Notes: generated from the letters alone by a model not told the origin. A stretch of 64,000 nt of DNA from Desulfosporosinus sp. (GCA_003513495.1 DOPM01000029.1:124001-188000), one strand, 5' to 3'; counted from the first letter of the stretch, positions 40,756 through 49,471 are shown. Made by a program: numbers and translations.

Positions 40756-41442
40756 ATGATTCTAACGACAAATACGACTATTGCCATACAGTGTTCCCAG
40801 TGTGGGGAGCTAGAATTTCATGCCCTCTCTCTCTTTGCATTTTCTCGACAAGGACGCAAAAATCTGCATTGTGGTTGTGGCCGTCAACTTCTATCGGTCA
40901 CAAGCAGGAACCGTCGGCAGTTTAACATCACATACGATTGTGCTTACTGTGGGGAAACCCATTATTTAAGATTAAACCACCATGCAATTTGGGGAAAAGA
41001 AGCGTTACCCCTTGCTTGCCCTGATGTGGGAGCTTCGGTTGGATATATTGGACCAAAGCAAAAAGTTACCCAGGCCTGTCGTAATCGTGAAAAATCCATA
41101 GGAGAATTAGCTGTAGAGTTGGGATATGAGGAAGAGTTCGAAAATCCTGAAGTAATGCTCTGGGTTTTAGATCATCTGCACCGTCTAGCTAGGCAAGGGG
41201 ATTTAGGTTGTGCTTGTGGGAATCACGAGTTGACCTTTGAGTTATTACCGGATCGCATCGAGCTTTATTGTGAATGCTGTGAAGCAGTGGGGGTTATATA
41301 CGCAGATAGTTCAGATAATGTTCGTCAAATTGAAGGAATAAGTTCTATTTATTTGGAAGAGAATAAGACTTGGCTTATCAATAATCCGTTGCGGGGTCAA
41401 CATATCTCAAGAACAATTGAGGAGGAGAAAAAATGGCGTTAG
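40756..41442 (+). CDS. Cys-rich zinc-ribbon-like protein overlapping fba, unknown function
   Basis: Protein of 228 residues with five CXXC or similar pairs: CSQC (near 13), CGCG (near 40), CAYC (near 63), CACG (near 152) and CECC (near 175). This suggests two or more structural zinc sites. A middle helical part holds GELAVELGYEEEFENPEVMLWVLDHL. There are no signal peptide or membrane segments. I do not recognise the family. ATG 40756 has AGGAAGAGGTGGG upstream. Its last ten bases overlap the fba start and contain that gene's ribosome site, so the two are translated together. Confidence 0.75.
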   Translation: MILTTNTTIAIQCSQCGELEFHALSLFAFSRQGRKNLHCGCGRQLLSVTSRNRRQFNITYDCAYCGETHYLRLNHHAIWGKEALPLACPDVGASVGYIGPKQKVTQACRNREKSIGELAVELGYEEEFENPEVMLWVLDHLHRLARQGDLGCACGNHELTFELLPDRIELYCECCEAVGVIYADSSDNVRQIEGISSIYLEENKTWLINNPLRGQHISRTIEEEKKWR

Positions 41443-42287
41443 TATCGATGATCGAGTTACTAGATAACGCACAAAAAGGACACTATGCTGTCGGTGCCTT
41501 TAACTGCAATAATATGGAAATCGTTCAGGCAATCGTCGCTGCAGCAGAAGCTGAAAATGCGCCAGTGATCATTCAGGCCAGCCAAGGTGCCATAAAATAT
41601 GCAGGAATTGAGTACATCACCACTTTGACAAAGTTAGCTGCGGAAAAGGCAAGTGTACCCATCGCCCTGCATCTGGATCATGGAACAAGTTTTGCACAGG
41701 TCATGCAGTGTGCACGCCACGGCTTTTCGTCTGTGATGATCGATGGATCCAAACACTCTCTTGAAGATAATATTGCGTTGACCAACAAAGTCATCGAAGC
41801 TGTACGCCCTTTAGGAATTTCTGTAGAGGCTGAACTGGGTAAAATCGGTGGGACAGAAGATGACATAACCGTCAGCGAGCAGGAAGCCCTGTTTACTGAT
41901 CCTGAAGAAGCAGAGCGCTTTATTCAAGCAACCCAAGTCGACGCTTTAGCGATTGCTATAGGAACTGCTCATGGCCAATACAAAGGGATTCCTAAACTTG
42001 ACTTTGAACGACTAACGCAAATTCGAGAACGAGTTTCAACTCCCCTTGTGTTGCACGGTTCTTCAGGCGTGCCGGATGAAGCGCTTCGCGAAGCAATTTC
42101 ACGGGGTATCTGTAAAATCAATATTGATACCAATATCCGTGAAGCATTTACTCTAGCTGCTCGTCTTGTGCTTGAAGGGAACTCTAAAGAAATTGACCCT
42201 CGCAAAATGTTGGGCCCTGCTCGTGAAGCCACTACGAAAATTATCCGAGAGAAAATTCGAATTTTTGGAAGCAATGGGAAGGCGTAA
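41433..42287 (+). CDS. fba: Class II fructose-1,6-bisphosphate aldolase
   Basis: Zinc-dependent glycolytic/gluconeogenic aldolase of 284 residues. LHLDHGTSF (near 79-87) carries the catalytic Asp and first zinc His. GKIGGTEDD is near 130, GTAHGQYKG (near 178) gives another His, and LHGSSGVPDE (near 209) gives the third. KINIDTNIR binds substrate phosphate. GAGGAGAAAAA precedes the ATG inside the preceding gene. Order spo0F-fba-tal is conserved with B. subtilis. Confidence 0.96.
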   Translation: MALVSMIELLDNAQKGHYAVGAFNCNNMEIVQAIVAAAEAENAPVIIQASQGAIKYAGIEYITTLTKLAAEKASVPIALHLDHGTSFAQVMQCARHGFSSVMIDGSKHSLEDNIALTNKVIEAVRPLGISVEAELGKIGGTEDDITVSEQEALFTDPEEAERFIQATQVDALAIAIGTAHGQYKGIPKLDFERLTQIRERVSTPLVLHGSSGVPDEALREAISRGICKINIDTNIREAFTLAARLVLEGNSKEIDPRKMLGPAREATTKIIREKIRIFGSNGKA

Positions 42288-42309
42288 ACTTTTGGAAGAA
42301 GGTGGATAA

Positions 42310-42948
42310 ATGCAGTTTTTCTTAGACTCTGCAAATATCGAAGAAATCAGGCAGGCCTGGGATATGGGAGTCATTGGAGGTCTGACAACAAACCCTAGTT
42401 TGGTCGCTAAAGAAGGAAAGGACTTTCATGAACTTCTTAAAGTGGTGAGTGGGATCGTTGATGGACCTATCAGTGCAGAAGTGATAGCGCTGGATCATAC
42501 AGGAATGTTGCAGGAAGCCCGTATCCTAGCAGCAATTCATCCAAACATTGTAATTAAACTTCCGATGACTGAAGATGGCCTCAAAACCGCAAAAGTGTTA
42601 AGCGGTGAAGGAATTAAAACAAATGTTACCCTCGTGTTTACCGCTAACCAAGCTTTACTTGCAGCACGGGCTGGTGCTACTTATGTTAGCCCTTTTCTTG
42701 GTCGATTAGATGACATCAGCGAAAATGGACTAAATCTATTGGCTGATATTTGCGAGATTTTTCAAGTACATGACATTTCAACCATGACGATTGCGGCTAG
42801 TATTCGAAATCCAGTTCATGTTACAGAATCAGCAAAGATTGGAGCGGATTTCGCGACAGTTCCCTTTGGAGTCTTAAGGCAACTTTTTCGCCACCCCCTG
42901 ACAGATGCTGGGATCGAAAAGTTTTTAGCTGATTGGGAAAAGCGTTAA
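42310..42948 (+). CDS. tal: Transaldolase-like fructose-6-phosphate aldolase (TalC/MipB type)
   Basis: Class I aldolase-fold enzyme of 212 residues. The Schiff-base lysine is Lys83 in VIKLPMTEDGL. MQFFLDSANIEEIRQ at the start and YVSPFLGRLDDI near 135 are family hallmarks. This short subfamily includes both true transaldolases (B. subtilis YwjH) and fructose-6-phosphate aldolases, and sequence by eye does not separate them. Its place behind fba suggests pentose-phosphate or sugar-phosphate interconversion. Confidence 0.93.
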   Translation: MQFFLDSANIEEIRQAWDMGVIGGLTTNPSLVAKEGKDFHELLKVVSGIVDGPISAEVIALDHTGMLQEARILAAIHPNIVIKLPMTEDGLKTAKVLSGEGIKTNVTLVFTANQALLAARAGATYVSPFLGRLDDISENGLNLLADICEIFQVHDISTMTIAASIRNPVHVTESAKIGADFATVPFGVLRQLFRHPLTDAGIEKFLADWEKR

Positions 42949-42964
42949 TCAAGTGATTCAAAAT

Positions 42965-43009
42965 AATTGGCATTAACCTATCCGAATAGGATAAGTTAAT
43001 GTCAATTTT
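42965..43009 (+). terminator. Hairpin terminator after tal
   Basis: AATTGGCATTAACCTATCC pairs with GGATAAGTTAATGTCAATT (two mismatches) around GAATA, followed by TTAATG. Confidence 0.7.
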
Positions 43010-43180
43010 AATGCTTAATAAAGTTCAGATTAATTGTGGTTGAAAAACCTACAAAAGCATGTCACAATAAGGTGATAGGTGTTTAATGTGCTATATGATT
43101 TGAAGTGCCGCGTTCAACGTTAGCGGGACGATCAATAATAAGCTTGATGGATTGGTTAACAATTTAAGGAGGAATAGAAA

Positions 43181-44152
43181 TTGGAGAGAGAGCTTACAAT
43201 GGAATTCGCTAGAGTGACAGAGGCGGCGGCCTTAGCTTCGGCACGTTGGGTAGGTATGGGAAATAAAGAAGCAGCAGATAACGCGGCAGTTGAAGCGATG
43301 CGTGCCGTTTTTGATACCATTCATATGGATGGGACAGTGGTCATTGGGGAAGGGGAAATGGATGAAGCTCCGATGCTTTACATTGGAGAACGAGTTGGTA
43401 ACGGAGAAAGTCCTCAATTGGACGTTGCAGTAGATCCTCTCGAAGGAACAAACATTGTTGCCAAAGGAATGGCAGGGGCCATAGCAGTTGTAGCAATTGC
43501 CAAGAAGGGATGCTTGCTTCACGCTCCAGATATGTATATGGATAAGATTGCCGTAGGTCCGGCGGCTGTCGGGCAAATTAATCTAGATGCGACCGTATTC
43601 GAGAATGTTTCAAATGTGGCAAAAGCGTTAGGAAAAAGCATGGAGGATATAACAGTTGTGATTATGGATCGTCCACGCCATCAAAAGCTGATCCAAGATG
43701 TGCGCGCTTGTGGAGCGAAGATTCGTCTCATTACTGACGGAGATGTTTCTCCGGCTGTGGCTTGCGCTTTTGAAGATTCAGGTGTAGATATGATGATGGG
43801 AATTGGTGGAGCACCTGAAGGGGTTCTTGCTGCAGCAGCACTGCGATGTATGGGCGGCGAAATGCAAGGGCGTCTTTGGCCAGAAAACGAGCAGGATATA
43901 GCTCGAGCAAAGGCCTTAGGAATTGATGATGTTCATAAACTGTTAACGATGGACGACTTAGTAAGCGGGGATGATGTCTTTTTTGCCGCCACAGGGATTA
44001 CCGAAGGTCCCTTGGTACGAGGGGTTACTTTCACAGCCAAAGGGGCCTTGACACATACTGTGGTGGCTCGGGGGAAGACAGGGACCGTTCGGTTTATTGA
44101 AGCACGCCACTGTTTTGATAAAAAACCCAGGTATGCCATGAAAGGTTGTTAG
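43181..44152 (+). CDS. glpX: Class II fructose-1,6-bisphosphatase GlpX
   Basis: Metal-dependent phosphatase of 323 residues making fructose-6-phosphate in gluconeogenesis. GEGEMDEAPMLYIGE (near 57) and DPLEGTNIVAKG (near 85) are the metal-binding signatures of the GlpX fold. ITDGDVSPAVA and GIGGAPEGVLAAAALR complete the active site. TTG 43181 has AAGGAGG eight bases upstream, with a second in-frame ATG six codons later. In B. subtilis glpX and rpmE flank rho. Here rho is not between them. Confidence 0.95.
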   Translation: MERELTMEFARVTEAAALASARWVGMGNKEAADNAAVEAMRAVFDTIHMDGTVVIGEGEMDEAPMLYIGERVGNGESPQLDVAVDPLEGTNIVAKGMAGAIAVVAIAKKGCLLHAPDMYMDKIAVGPAAVGQINLDATVFENVSNVAKALGKSMEDITVVIMDRPRHQKLIQDVRACGAKIRLITDGDVSPAVACAFEDSGVDMMMGIGGAPEGVLAAAALRCMGGEMQGRLWPENEQDIARAKALGIDDVHKLLTMDDLVSGDDVFFAATGITEGPLVRGVTFTAKGALTHTVVARGKTGTVRFIEARHCFDKKPRYAMKGC

Positions 44153-44158
44153 CAATCC

Positions 44159-44188
44159 TTGACCGTTTAATGGTCTTTATGCTAGAAT
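44159..44188 (+). promoter_or_regulatory. Promoter for rpmE
   Basis: TTGACC (44159-44164), an 18-bp spacer and TAGAAT (44183-44188) stand about 78 bp upstream of the rpmE ATG. Confidence 0.6.
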
Positions 44189-44265
44189 AGTAAGAGTTGA
44201 CTGGAATTGTATTTCAAGGTGCGACAAATGAGCGCCTCGATTCAAATGGGAAAGAAGGTGAAGAC

Positions 44266-44463
44266 ATGAAAGAAAAAATTCACCCAAAATATGAACAAAC
44301 CACTGTGACATGTGCTTGCGGAGAAGTTATCCCGACAGGAAGCACTAGAATGAACATCAAAGTGGAAATTTGTTCAAAATGCCATCCCTTCTATACCGGG
44401 GTACAGCGGTTTGTCGATGCTGGCGGACGGGTTGATCGGTTCAAAAAGAAATATGGGATGTAA
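44266..44463 (+). CDS. rpmE: 50S ribosomal protein L31, zinc-binding form
   Basis: Large-subunit protein of 65 residues located at the central protuberance and contacting the small subunit. Four cysteines (C16 and C18 in TCACGE, C36 and C39 in ICSKC) mark the C+ zinc-binding type, which is made in zinc-replete cells. The frame is open upstream to 44197, but ATG 44266 has GAAGGTGAAG before it and gives the standard MKEKIHPKY start. It is a single gene between its own promoter and terminator. Confidence 0.95.
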   Translation: MKEKIHPKYEQTTVTCACGEVIPTGSTRMNIKVEICSKCHPFYTGVQRFVDAGGRVDRFKKKYGM

Positions 44464-44491
44464 ACAACGGCCTGCGGTCGTTGCTGGTGGA

Positions 44492-44518
44492 AAAGCAGAG
44501 CGCAAGCTCTGCTTTTTG
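44492..44518 (+). terminator. Rho-independent terminator after rpmE
   Basis: AAAGCAGAGC pairs with GCTCTGCTTT around GCAA and runs into TTTTTG. Confidence 0.9.
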
Positions 44519-44531
44519 CGTAAATGCTTAA

Positions 44532-44614
44532 GCGAAGCTCGAGGCTCGATGTACGATGCGCGAAGTTTGTGTATAATTTTTTTCGAACCTCGAACCTCGA
44601 GCCTCGTGCCTCGA
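44532..44614. repeat. CGAACCTCGA-type palindromic repeat cluster
   Basis: CGAAGCTCGAGGCTCGA on the left (44532-44549) is the inverted match of CGAACCTCGAACCTCGAGCCTCG (in 44584-44614), which is itself a short tandem of CGAACCT/CGAGCCT words. Related words recur at 45741-45775 and in the pyrG terminator. The element lies directly before the prfA leader. Confidence 0.7.
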
Positions 44615-44663
44615 TATAATGGATTCAGGTCAAAGAACTTACGTAATTTTGAGGTGTGAAAAA

Positions 44664-45734
44664 ATGTTAGAGAAACTTTATGAGATAGAACGAAAATATG
44701 ATGAATTAACAGAACTCCTCAGTGATCCTGAAATCCTTGCCAATCAGAGTGAGTGGCAAAAGTACGCCAAAGCTCAGGCGGGCATGACGAATCTGGTCAC
44801 AACGTTTAGAGAATATCAGGAAGTTATTCGTGAATTAGAGGAGACAGAGACTCTTCTCAAGGAAAAACTAGACTCTGATATGCAGGAGATGGCTGAGCAG
44901 GAACGTGAGAAATTAGTGAAACAATCTGAGGAATTAGAAGAACAAATTCGCATTCTTCTCTTGCCCAAAGATCCTTTGGATGAGAAGAACGTCATCATGG
45001 AAATTCGGGCCGGAGCTGGCGGGGATGAAGCTGCTTTATTTGCAGGAGATCTTTATAAGATGTACACCCGTTATGCTGAAGGCCAGGGTTGGAAAGTCGA
45101 GCTTCTAAGTGCCAGTTACTCTGATATGGGGGGGTACAAGGAAATAATTTTCCTTTTGGAAGGGCATGGAGCCTATAGCAAATTGAAATTTGAAAGTGGT
45201 GTTCATCGCGTTCAGCGGATCCCAGCCACAGAGTCTGGAGGCAGAATTCATACTTCAACTGCTACGGTTGCCGTTCTTCCTGAAGCAGAAGAAGTAGAAG
45301 TAACGATCAATCCAAATGATCTGCGCATCGATATCTACTGTTCCAGCGGACCGGGTGGACAGTGTGTGAATACCACCCAATCGGCAGTACGTATTACTCA
45401 TCTGCCTACTGGGATTATTGCATCTTGCCAGGATGAAAAGTCTCAGCTCAAGAATAAAGAGAAGGCTCTGCGCGTCTTGCGTGCTCGTATTTTGGAGAAA
45501 GCTCAAGAGGAAGCGAGCGGTGAACAAGCCTCTGAACGCCGAAGCCAGGTTGGAACAGGGGACCGGAGTGAGCGGATCCGAACCTTCAACTTTCCTCAAG
45601 GCAGAGTGACAGATCATCGTATCAACTTGACGCTGCATCGCTTAGAGACAATTTTGACGGGAGACTTAGAGGAGATCATCCAAGCCTTAAATGCCTCTGA
45701 CCAAGCGGAACGACTAAAAGCAGAGATTCAGTAA
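44664..45734 (+). CDS. prfA: Peptide chain release factor 1
   Basis: Recognises UAA/UAG and triggers peptide release. With ATG 44664 (GAGGTG upstream) the protein has 356 residues, the usual size; an upstream in-frame start at 44619 has no ribosome site. The stop-codon tripeptide PAT (in RIPATESGGRIH, near 187) identifies RF1. The peptidyl-hydrolysis GGQ motif is in SSGPGGQCVNTTQS near 232, whose Gln is the substrate of PrmC encoded next. Between the two genes lies a short CGAACCACGAA repeat. Confidence 0.97.
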   Translation: MLEKLYEIERKYDELTELLSDPEILANQSEWQKYAKAQAGMTNLVTTFREYQEVIRELEETETLLKEKLDSDMQEMAEQEREKLVKQSEELEEQIRILLLPKDPLDEKNVIMEIRAGAGGDEAALFAGDLYKMYTRYAEGQGWKVELLSASYSDMGGYKEIIFLLEGHGAYSKLKFESGVHRVQRIPATESGGRIHTSTATVAVLPEAEEVEVTINPNDLRIDIYCSSGPGGQCVNTTQSAVRITHLPTGIIASCQDEKSQLKNKEKALRVLRARILEKAQEEASGEQASERRSQVGTGDRSERIRTFNFPQGRVTDHRINLTLHRLETILTGDLEEIIQALNASDQAERLKAEIQ

Positions 45735-45740
45735 AATGAG

Positions 45741-45775
45741 ATTCGAACCACGAACCACGAATTTCGAACATCGAG
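45741..45775. repeat. CGAACCACGAA-type tandem repeat words
   Basis: ATTCGAACCACGAACCACGAA followed by TTTCGAACATCGAG: short words similar to the cluster at 44532-44614, in the prfA-prmC gap. Confidence 0.55.
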
Positions 45776-45791
45776 TAAGGGGTTTTGTAGG

Positions 45792-46637
45792 TTGAAGATA
45801 CTTGATGGAATGCGTTGGGGCGAGACTGAACTTTTGAAAAAAGGGATTGAAAATCCTCGCTTTGACGCAGACTTGTTATTAGCAGAGACGCTTAAGATGG
45901 CGAGAGACCGCCTCTATATTGACTGGGATCGTGATTTATCTGAGCAAGAAGAAGCCGATTTTCGAAAAGCGATTCTTCGTCGTTCGATGAACGAGCCGCT
46001 TCAGTATATCTTAAAGCGGCAGGAATTCATGGGGCTTTCATTCTATGTAGATGAGAGGGTTCTTATCCCCCGGGCAGATAGCGAAATTTTAGTCGAGAAA
46101 TGTCTAGAACTTATAAAGCGGGAAAATAGACAAGGACAGGGTCGATTAGTCAAGATTGCAGATTTATGTACTGGGAGTGGAGCTCTTGCAATTTCTATCG
46201 CGCATTATTATCCTGCTTCCGAGGTAGTTGGCACTGACCTTTCCTCAGGTGCTTTAGAAGTAGCCCATCAAAATGCCGAAGGATTAGGAGTCAAAGTAGA
46301 GTGGCGTGAAGGGGATTTTGTCGATTCTATTCGAGGAGAACATTGGGACTTGATTGTTTCGAATCCTCCCTATGTCTCTATAGAAGACTATAGTCAGTGT
46401 GCCCCTGAGATTTTCCGTGAGCCATCTATGGCTTTTATAGGAGGATCGGACGGCTTGGATTTTTATCGCCGTTTAGCGGAAGAAGCACGATCGCTATTAA
46501 ACCCGCAAGGAAAACTATTAATGGAGATTGGCTGGGATCAAGGCAAAGACGTTAGTAATATTTTTCAATTGAAGGGTTTTGAAACACACGTTTACCCGGA
46601 CTTAGCGGGTCGGGATCGGGTGATTTTAGCGAGGTGA
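45792..46637 (+). CDS. prmC: Release factor glutamine methyltransferase
   Basis: SAM-dependent enzyme of 281 residues that N5-methylates the Gln of the GGQ motif in release factors. The N-terminal helical domain (1-75) leads into the Rossmann core with RVLIPRADSEILVE near 92, LCTGSGALAISIA near 120 and the catalytic SNPPYVS near 190. TTG start with GTAAGGGG about nine bases upstream. It overlaps the next gene by a few bases. prfA-prmC-ywlC is a conserved translation-quality cluster. Confidence 0.96.
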   Translation: MKILDGMRWGETELLKKGIENPRFDADLLLAETLKMARDRLYIDWDRDLSEQEEADFRKAILRRSMNEPLQYILKRQEFMGLSFYVDERVLIPRADSEILVEKCLELIKRENRQGQGRLVKIADLCTGSGALAISIAHYYPASEVVGTDLSSGALEVAHQNAEGLGVKVEWREGDFVDSIRGEHWDLIVSNPPYVSIEDYSQCAPEIFREPSMAFIGGSDGLDFYRRLAEEARSLLNPQGKLLMEIGWDQGKDVSNIFQLKGFETHVYPDLAGRDRVILAR

Positions 46638-46639
46638 GC

Positions 46640-47689
46640 ATGATGCTGACAAAACGAAGTTCTATTGACAGAGTCCGACCGGAAGCTGAAATCTTAAAAG
46701 AGGGTGCTGAGTGGCTGAAAGCGGGGGAACTGGTAGCCTTTCCAACGGAAACCGTCTATGGGTTAGGAGCAAATGCTCTAGATGCTTTCGCATGTGCCAA
46801 GATTTTTGAAGCAAAGGGAAGGCCTCAAGATAACCCTCTAATTGTCCATGTTTGTAACCGCTCTATGGCAAATCGTTTGGTTAAAGATTGGACATCGGCA
46901 GCGGATCTTTGTGTTCAACATTTTTGGCCAGGTCCATTAACCTTAATCCTGCCCAAAACAGCCCTGGTTCCGGATATTGTCACCGCTGGACTGGAAAACG
47001 TAGCAATACGCATGCCTAGTCACCCAGTGGCCCTTGGTTTGATCAAAGAAACCGGATTTCCAATTGCCGCACCAAGCGCTAACCTTTCAGGGAAACCAAG
47101 TCCAACAAGAGGCAGTCATGTCTGGAGGGATATGAAAGGTAAGATCCCCCTGATTCTTGATGCAGGAGCCTGTGAAGTTGGCGTAGAATCGACTGTGCTG
47201 GATGTGAGCGGAGGAGTTCCCACCATCCTTCGTCCGGGAGGAATTACAAAGGAACAGCTAGAGGAAGTCTTGGGTGAAGTTCGTGTGGACGCTCCCTCGG
47301 AAAACCAGATACCCAGAGCACCCGGAATGAAATACAGGCACTATGCTCCCCAAGGAGAATTAATTCTGGTGAGCGGCCTTCGAGAAAGAGTCGTACAGCG
47401 CATGGGCCAAGAAATTCAGAAAGGACATGCTCGGCTTAAACGAGTCGGTGTTCTTTGTACCTTTGAGAGCGCATCGTTTTTACACAACTGGACTCCCGAT
47501 CTCTTGTTTGTTCTGGGTTCAAAAGATCGACCACAAGAGGTGGCAAGTAACTTATTTGAAGGGTTACGCCTGTGTGATGATAGGAGAATGGAATTGATCT
47601 TGGTTGAAGGAATCGAAGAAGGGGGCTTGGGAAGCGCTGTTATGAACCGCTTAGAGAAGGCAGCTGGCAAGCGAAGTCAACACATCTAA
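46640..47689 (+). CDS. ywlC: L-threonylcarbamoyladenylate synthase (Sua5 type)
   Basis: Makes threonylcarbamoyl-AMP from threonine, bicarbonate and ATP, the first step of t6A37 tRNA modification. The YrdC/TsaC domain (about 10-205: VAFPTETVYGLGANAL, KGRPQDNPLIVHV, FPIAAPSANLSGKPSPT) is followed by a C-terminal Sua5 domain (about 240-349), giving the long Sua5 form. Candidate starts are GTG 46634, ATG 46640 and ATG 46643; GAGGTGA supports either ATG. It is translationally linked to prmC. Confidence 0.95.
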   Translation: MMLTKRSSIDRVRPEAEILKEGAEWLKAGELVAFPTETVYGLGANALDAFACAKIFEAKGRPQDNPLIVHVCNRSMANRLVKDWTSAADLCVQHFWPGPLTLILPKTALVPDIVTAGLENVAIRMPSHPVALGLIKETGFPIAAPSANLSGKPSPTRGSHVWRDMKGKIPLILDAGACEVGVESTVLDVSGGVPTILRPGGITKEQLEEVLGEVRVDAPSENQIPRAPGMKYRHYAPQGELILVSGLRERVVQRMGQEIQKGHARLKRVGVLCTFESASFLHNWTPDLLFVLGSKDRPQEVASNLFEGLRLCDDRRMELILVEGIEEGGLGSAVMNRLEKAAGKRSQHI

Positions 47690-47750
47690 CACTAATTCGT
47701 CTAATCGACCGTTTCCTGTGCATATAATAGGGGGAACGGAGGGAAAGGTT

Positions 47751-48335
47751 ATGAATTTAGCATGGGTTGTCGTTGTGGCAATTGCTTTGGGTGCAGATGC
47801 ATTCTCCTTGGCTTTAGCAATTGGTTTAGCAGGAATCAAGAAAAGTATGATGGTGCGTTTGTCTTTGGTGGTGGCTGTTTTCCATGTGTTTATGCCCCTT
47901 GGTGGGATGTTACTAGGTCAGGCCTTCGGAACGATTCTGGGTCAATTTGCAAATCTCATAGGGGCCTTTATTCTTATTGGTCTAGGTGGTCGAATGCTCT
48001 ATACGGCCTTGCGACCCACTGCTGAAATTTTCCGATTCTCGGAAGCCAGGGAGGCTCTTTTTAAAAAGAAATTATCCAGTAACAGTTCGCTAAATGGTTA
48101 TGGTATGTATATCTTAGCTGCTAGTGTAAGCTTAGATGCCCTAAGTGTCGGGTTTTCCTTAGGAACTATCAGAGCTGACATTTTTATGACAGTAATGATT
48201 ATGGGTTTTATTGCCGGGTTAATGACAGGAATGGGCTTGATCTTAGGGCGTATAATGGGAACGCGTTTAGGAGATAAGGCTGAATTACTAGGAGGATTAG
48301 CGCTGGTTCTAATTGGAATTAAGCTGCTTTTCTAA
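47751..48335 (+). CDS. mntP: Manganese efflux pump MntP
   Basis: Six-helix membrane exporter of 194 residues in the MntP (DUF204) family, built of two inverted repeats. The paired motifs are ALGADAFSLALAIGLAG (near 12-28) and SVSLDALSVGFSLGTI (near 125-140), whose aspartates are needed for Mn2+ transport in E. coli. Upstream in-frame ATG 47718 lacks a ribosome site, whereas GGAGGGAAAGG precedes 47751. No yybP-ykoY riboswitch is visible upstream, unlike many mntP genes. Its place here matches the ywlD position of B. subtilis. Confidence 0.92.
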   Translation: MNLAWVVVVAIALGADAFSLALAIGLAGIKKSMMVRLSLVVAVFHVFMPLGGMLLGQAFGTILGQFANLIGAFILIGLGGRMLYTALRPTAEIFRFSEAREALFKKKLSSNSSLNGYGMYILAASVSLDALSVGFSLGTIRADIFMTVMIMGFIAGLMTGMGLILGRIMGTRLGDKAELLGGLALVLIGIKLLF

Positions 48336-48393
48336 TCAGATATCACAACGCATTGCCCGTCCTAGCCAAGTCTTTTAATAGAGGTGAGTTTTT

Positions 48394-48843
48394 TTGGGAC
48401 TGAAGCTTTTGTTTGTTTGTACAGGAAATACGTGTCGGAGCCCATTAGCGGAGGGGATGGCACGGGCAATGTTTGGAGACTTGGCTCAAGTGAGTTCTGC
48501 TGGAATAGCGGCCTGGGAGGGCGAAAATCCTAGTCCCCATGTGGTAGAGATTCTAAAAGAACAAAGAGTGGATCTTTCCTCACATCGTGCCCGGAGAATT
48601 ACGGATGTGCTGCTGGCGGATGCCGATTGGATTATCCCCATGACTCAACTCCAAGAAGAAGGCCTAAAGCGTCAATTTCCTCAATATGTACATAAAATTC
48701 GATGCTTAGGAAATTGGGGAGAAGAAAAACGAGATATTATTGATCCTTACATGGGTTCCCTCGAAGTTTATCGTCATACTGCGCTGGAAATAAGGGAATT
48801 ACTGAATTGCTTAAAAGAACAGCTTATTTCGAGTTGTGAATAG
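48394..48843 (+). CDS. ywlE: Low-molecular-weight protein arginine phosphatase (YwlE-like)
   Basis: Cytosolic LMW phosphatase-fold enzyme of 149 residues. The P-loop CTGNTCRSP has nucleophile Cys9 and Arg15. The Thr at position 13, in place of the Ile/Leu usual in tyrosine phosphatases, is the residue linked to phosphoarginine specificity in YwlE. The general acid Asp is in IIDPYMG near 117. It would reverse McsB-type protein arginine phosphorylation, which tags proteins for ClpCP. TTG start with GAGGTGAG upstream. Confidence 0.92.
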   Translation: MGLKLLFVCTGNTCRSPLAEGMARAMFGDLAQVSSAGIAAWEGENPSPHVVEILKEQRVDLSSHRARRITDVLLADADWIIPMTQLQEEGLKRQFPQYVHKIRCLGNWGEEKRDIIDPYMGSLEVYRHTALEIRELLNCLKEQLISSCE

Positions 48844-48975
48844 TCCGAGGTAAAAGCATAAGATATGCGAAAAATGTTTACACTAGCGGCGTAATATGTC
48901 GCTTTATTCTGGTTTTTGCAGGGATTTTGCAATATCTGTAGAAATAAGCAAGATGCTAAAGAGGGAGGTTAAAGA

Positions 48976-49425
48976 TTGAAAGTTGCACTAGGAGCCGATC
49001 ACGGTGGTTTTGAACTAAAAGAAACTATTCGCAGGCACTTGGAAACACAGGGGATAGAGGTTCAAGATTTCGGAACCCATTCCAAGGACTCTGTAGATTA
49101 TCCAAAGTATGGGTTCGCTGTGGGAAGTGCGATCATAAAAGAAAAAGCAGACTTAGGGATTGTTGTTTGTGGAACTGGATTAGGGATTTCAATGGCCGCA
49201 AATAAAATTCCTGGAATCAGAGCTGCAGTTTGCTCGGAGACCTTTTCCGCCCGAATGGCGAGAGAACATAATAACGCTAATATCTTAGCACTGGGTGCTC
49301 GGGTAATTGGTGTAGGACTTGCTCTAGACATTGTTGATATTTTTTTAAAAACCGAATTTACAGGTGGTAGACATGCTCTTCGTATAAGTTTGATTAGTGA
49401 CATTGAACGAGGCGAGGAAATTTAG
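48976..49425 (+). CDS. rpiB: Ribose-5-phosphate isomerase B
   Basis: Interconverts ribose-5-phosphate and ribulose-5-phosphate. The 149-residue RpiB/LacAB fold has ALGADHGGFELK at the start with the substrate His/Asp. The catalytic Cys is in VVCGTGLGISMAANK near 65, and REHNNANILALGARVIG is near 98. TTG start after GGGAGGTTAAAG. It overlaps no gene. Its end lies within the upstream region of ywlG. Confidence 0.96.
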   Translation: MKVALGADHGGFELKETIRRHLETQGIEVQDFGTHSKDSVDYPKYGFAVGSAIIKEKADLGIVVCGTGLGISMAANKIPGIRAAVCSETFSARMAREHNNANILALGARVIGVGLALDIVDIFLKTEFTGGRHALRISLISDIERGEEI

Positions 49426-49471
49426 CTTAAAATTGTTTAGTCATGTCAAGGAGGGGAGGAATACCTTTCAC

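Noticed and set aside
40506..40787. Minus-strand protein with 11-residue repeats (HELLFLQTLFS-like)
   Set aside because: The apparent protein repeat is a by-product of the 33-bp DNA repeats, a multiple of three. There is no ribosome site, and it spans the spo0F terminator.
47690..47750. yybP-ykoY manganese riboswitch before mntP
   Set aside because: The gap to the preceding gene is only about 60 bp and lacks the conserved loop sequences.
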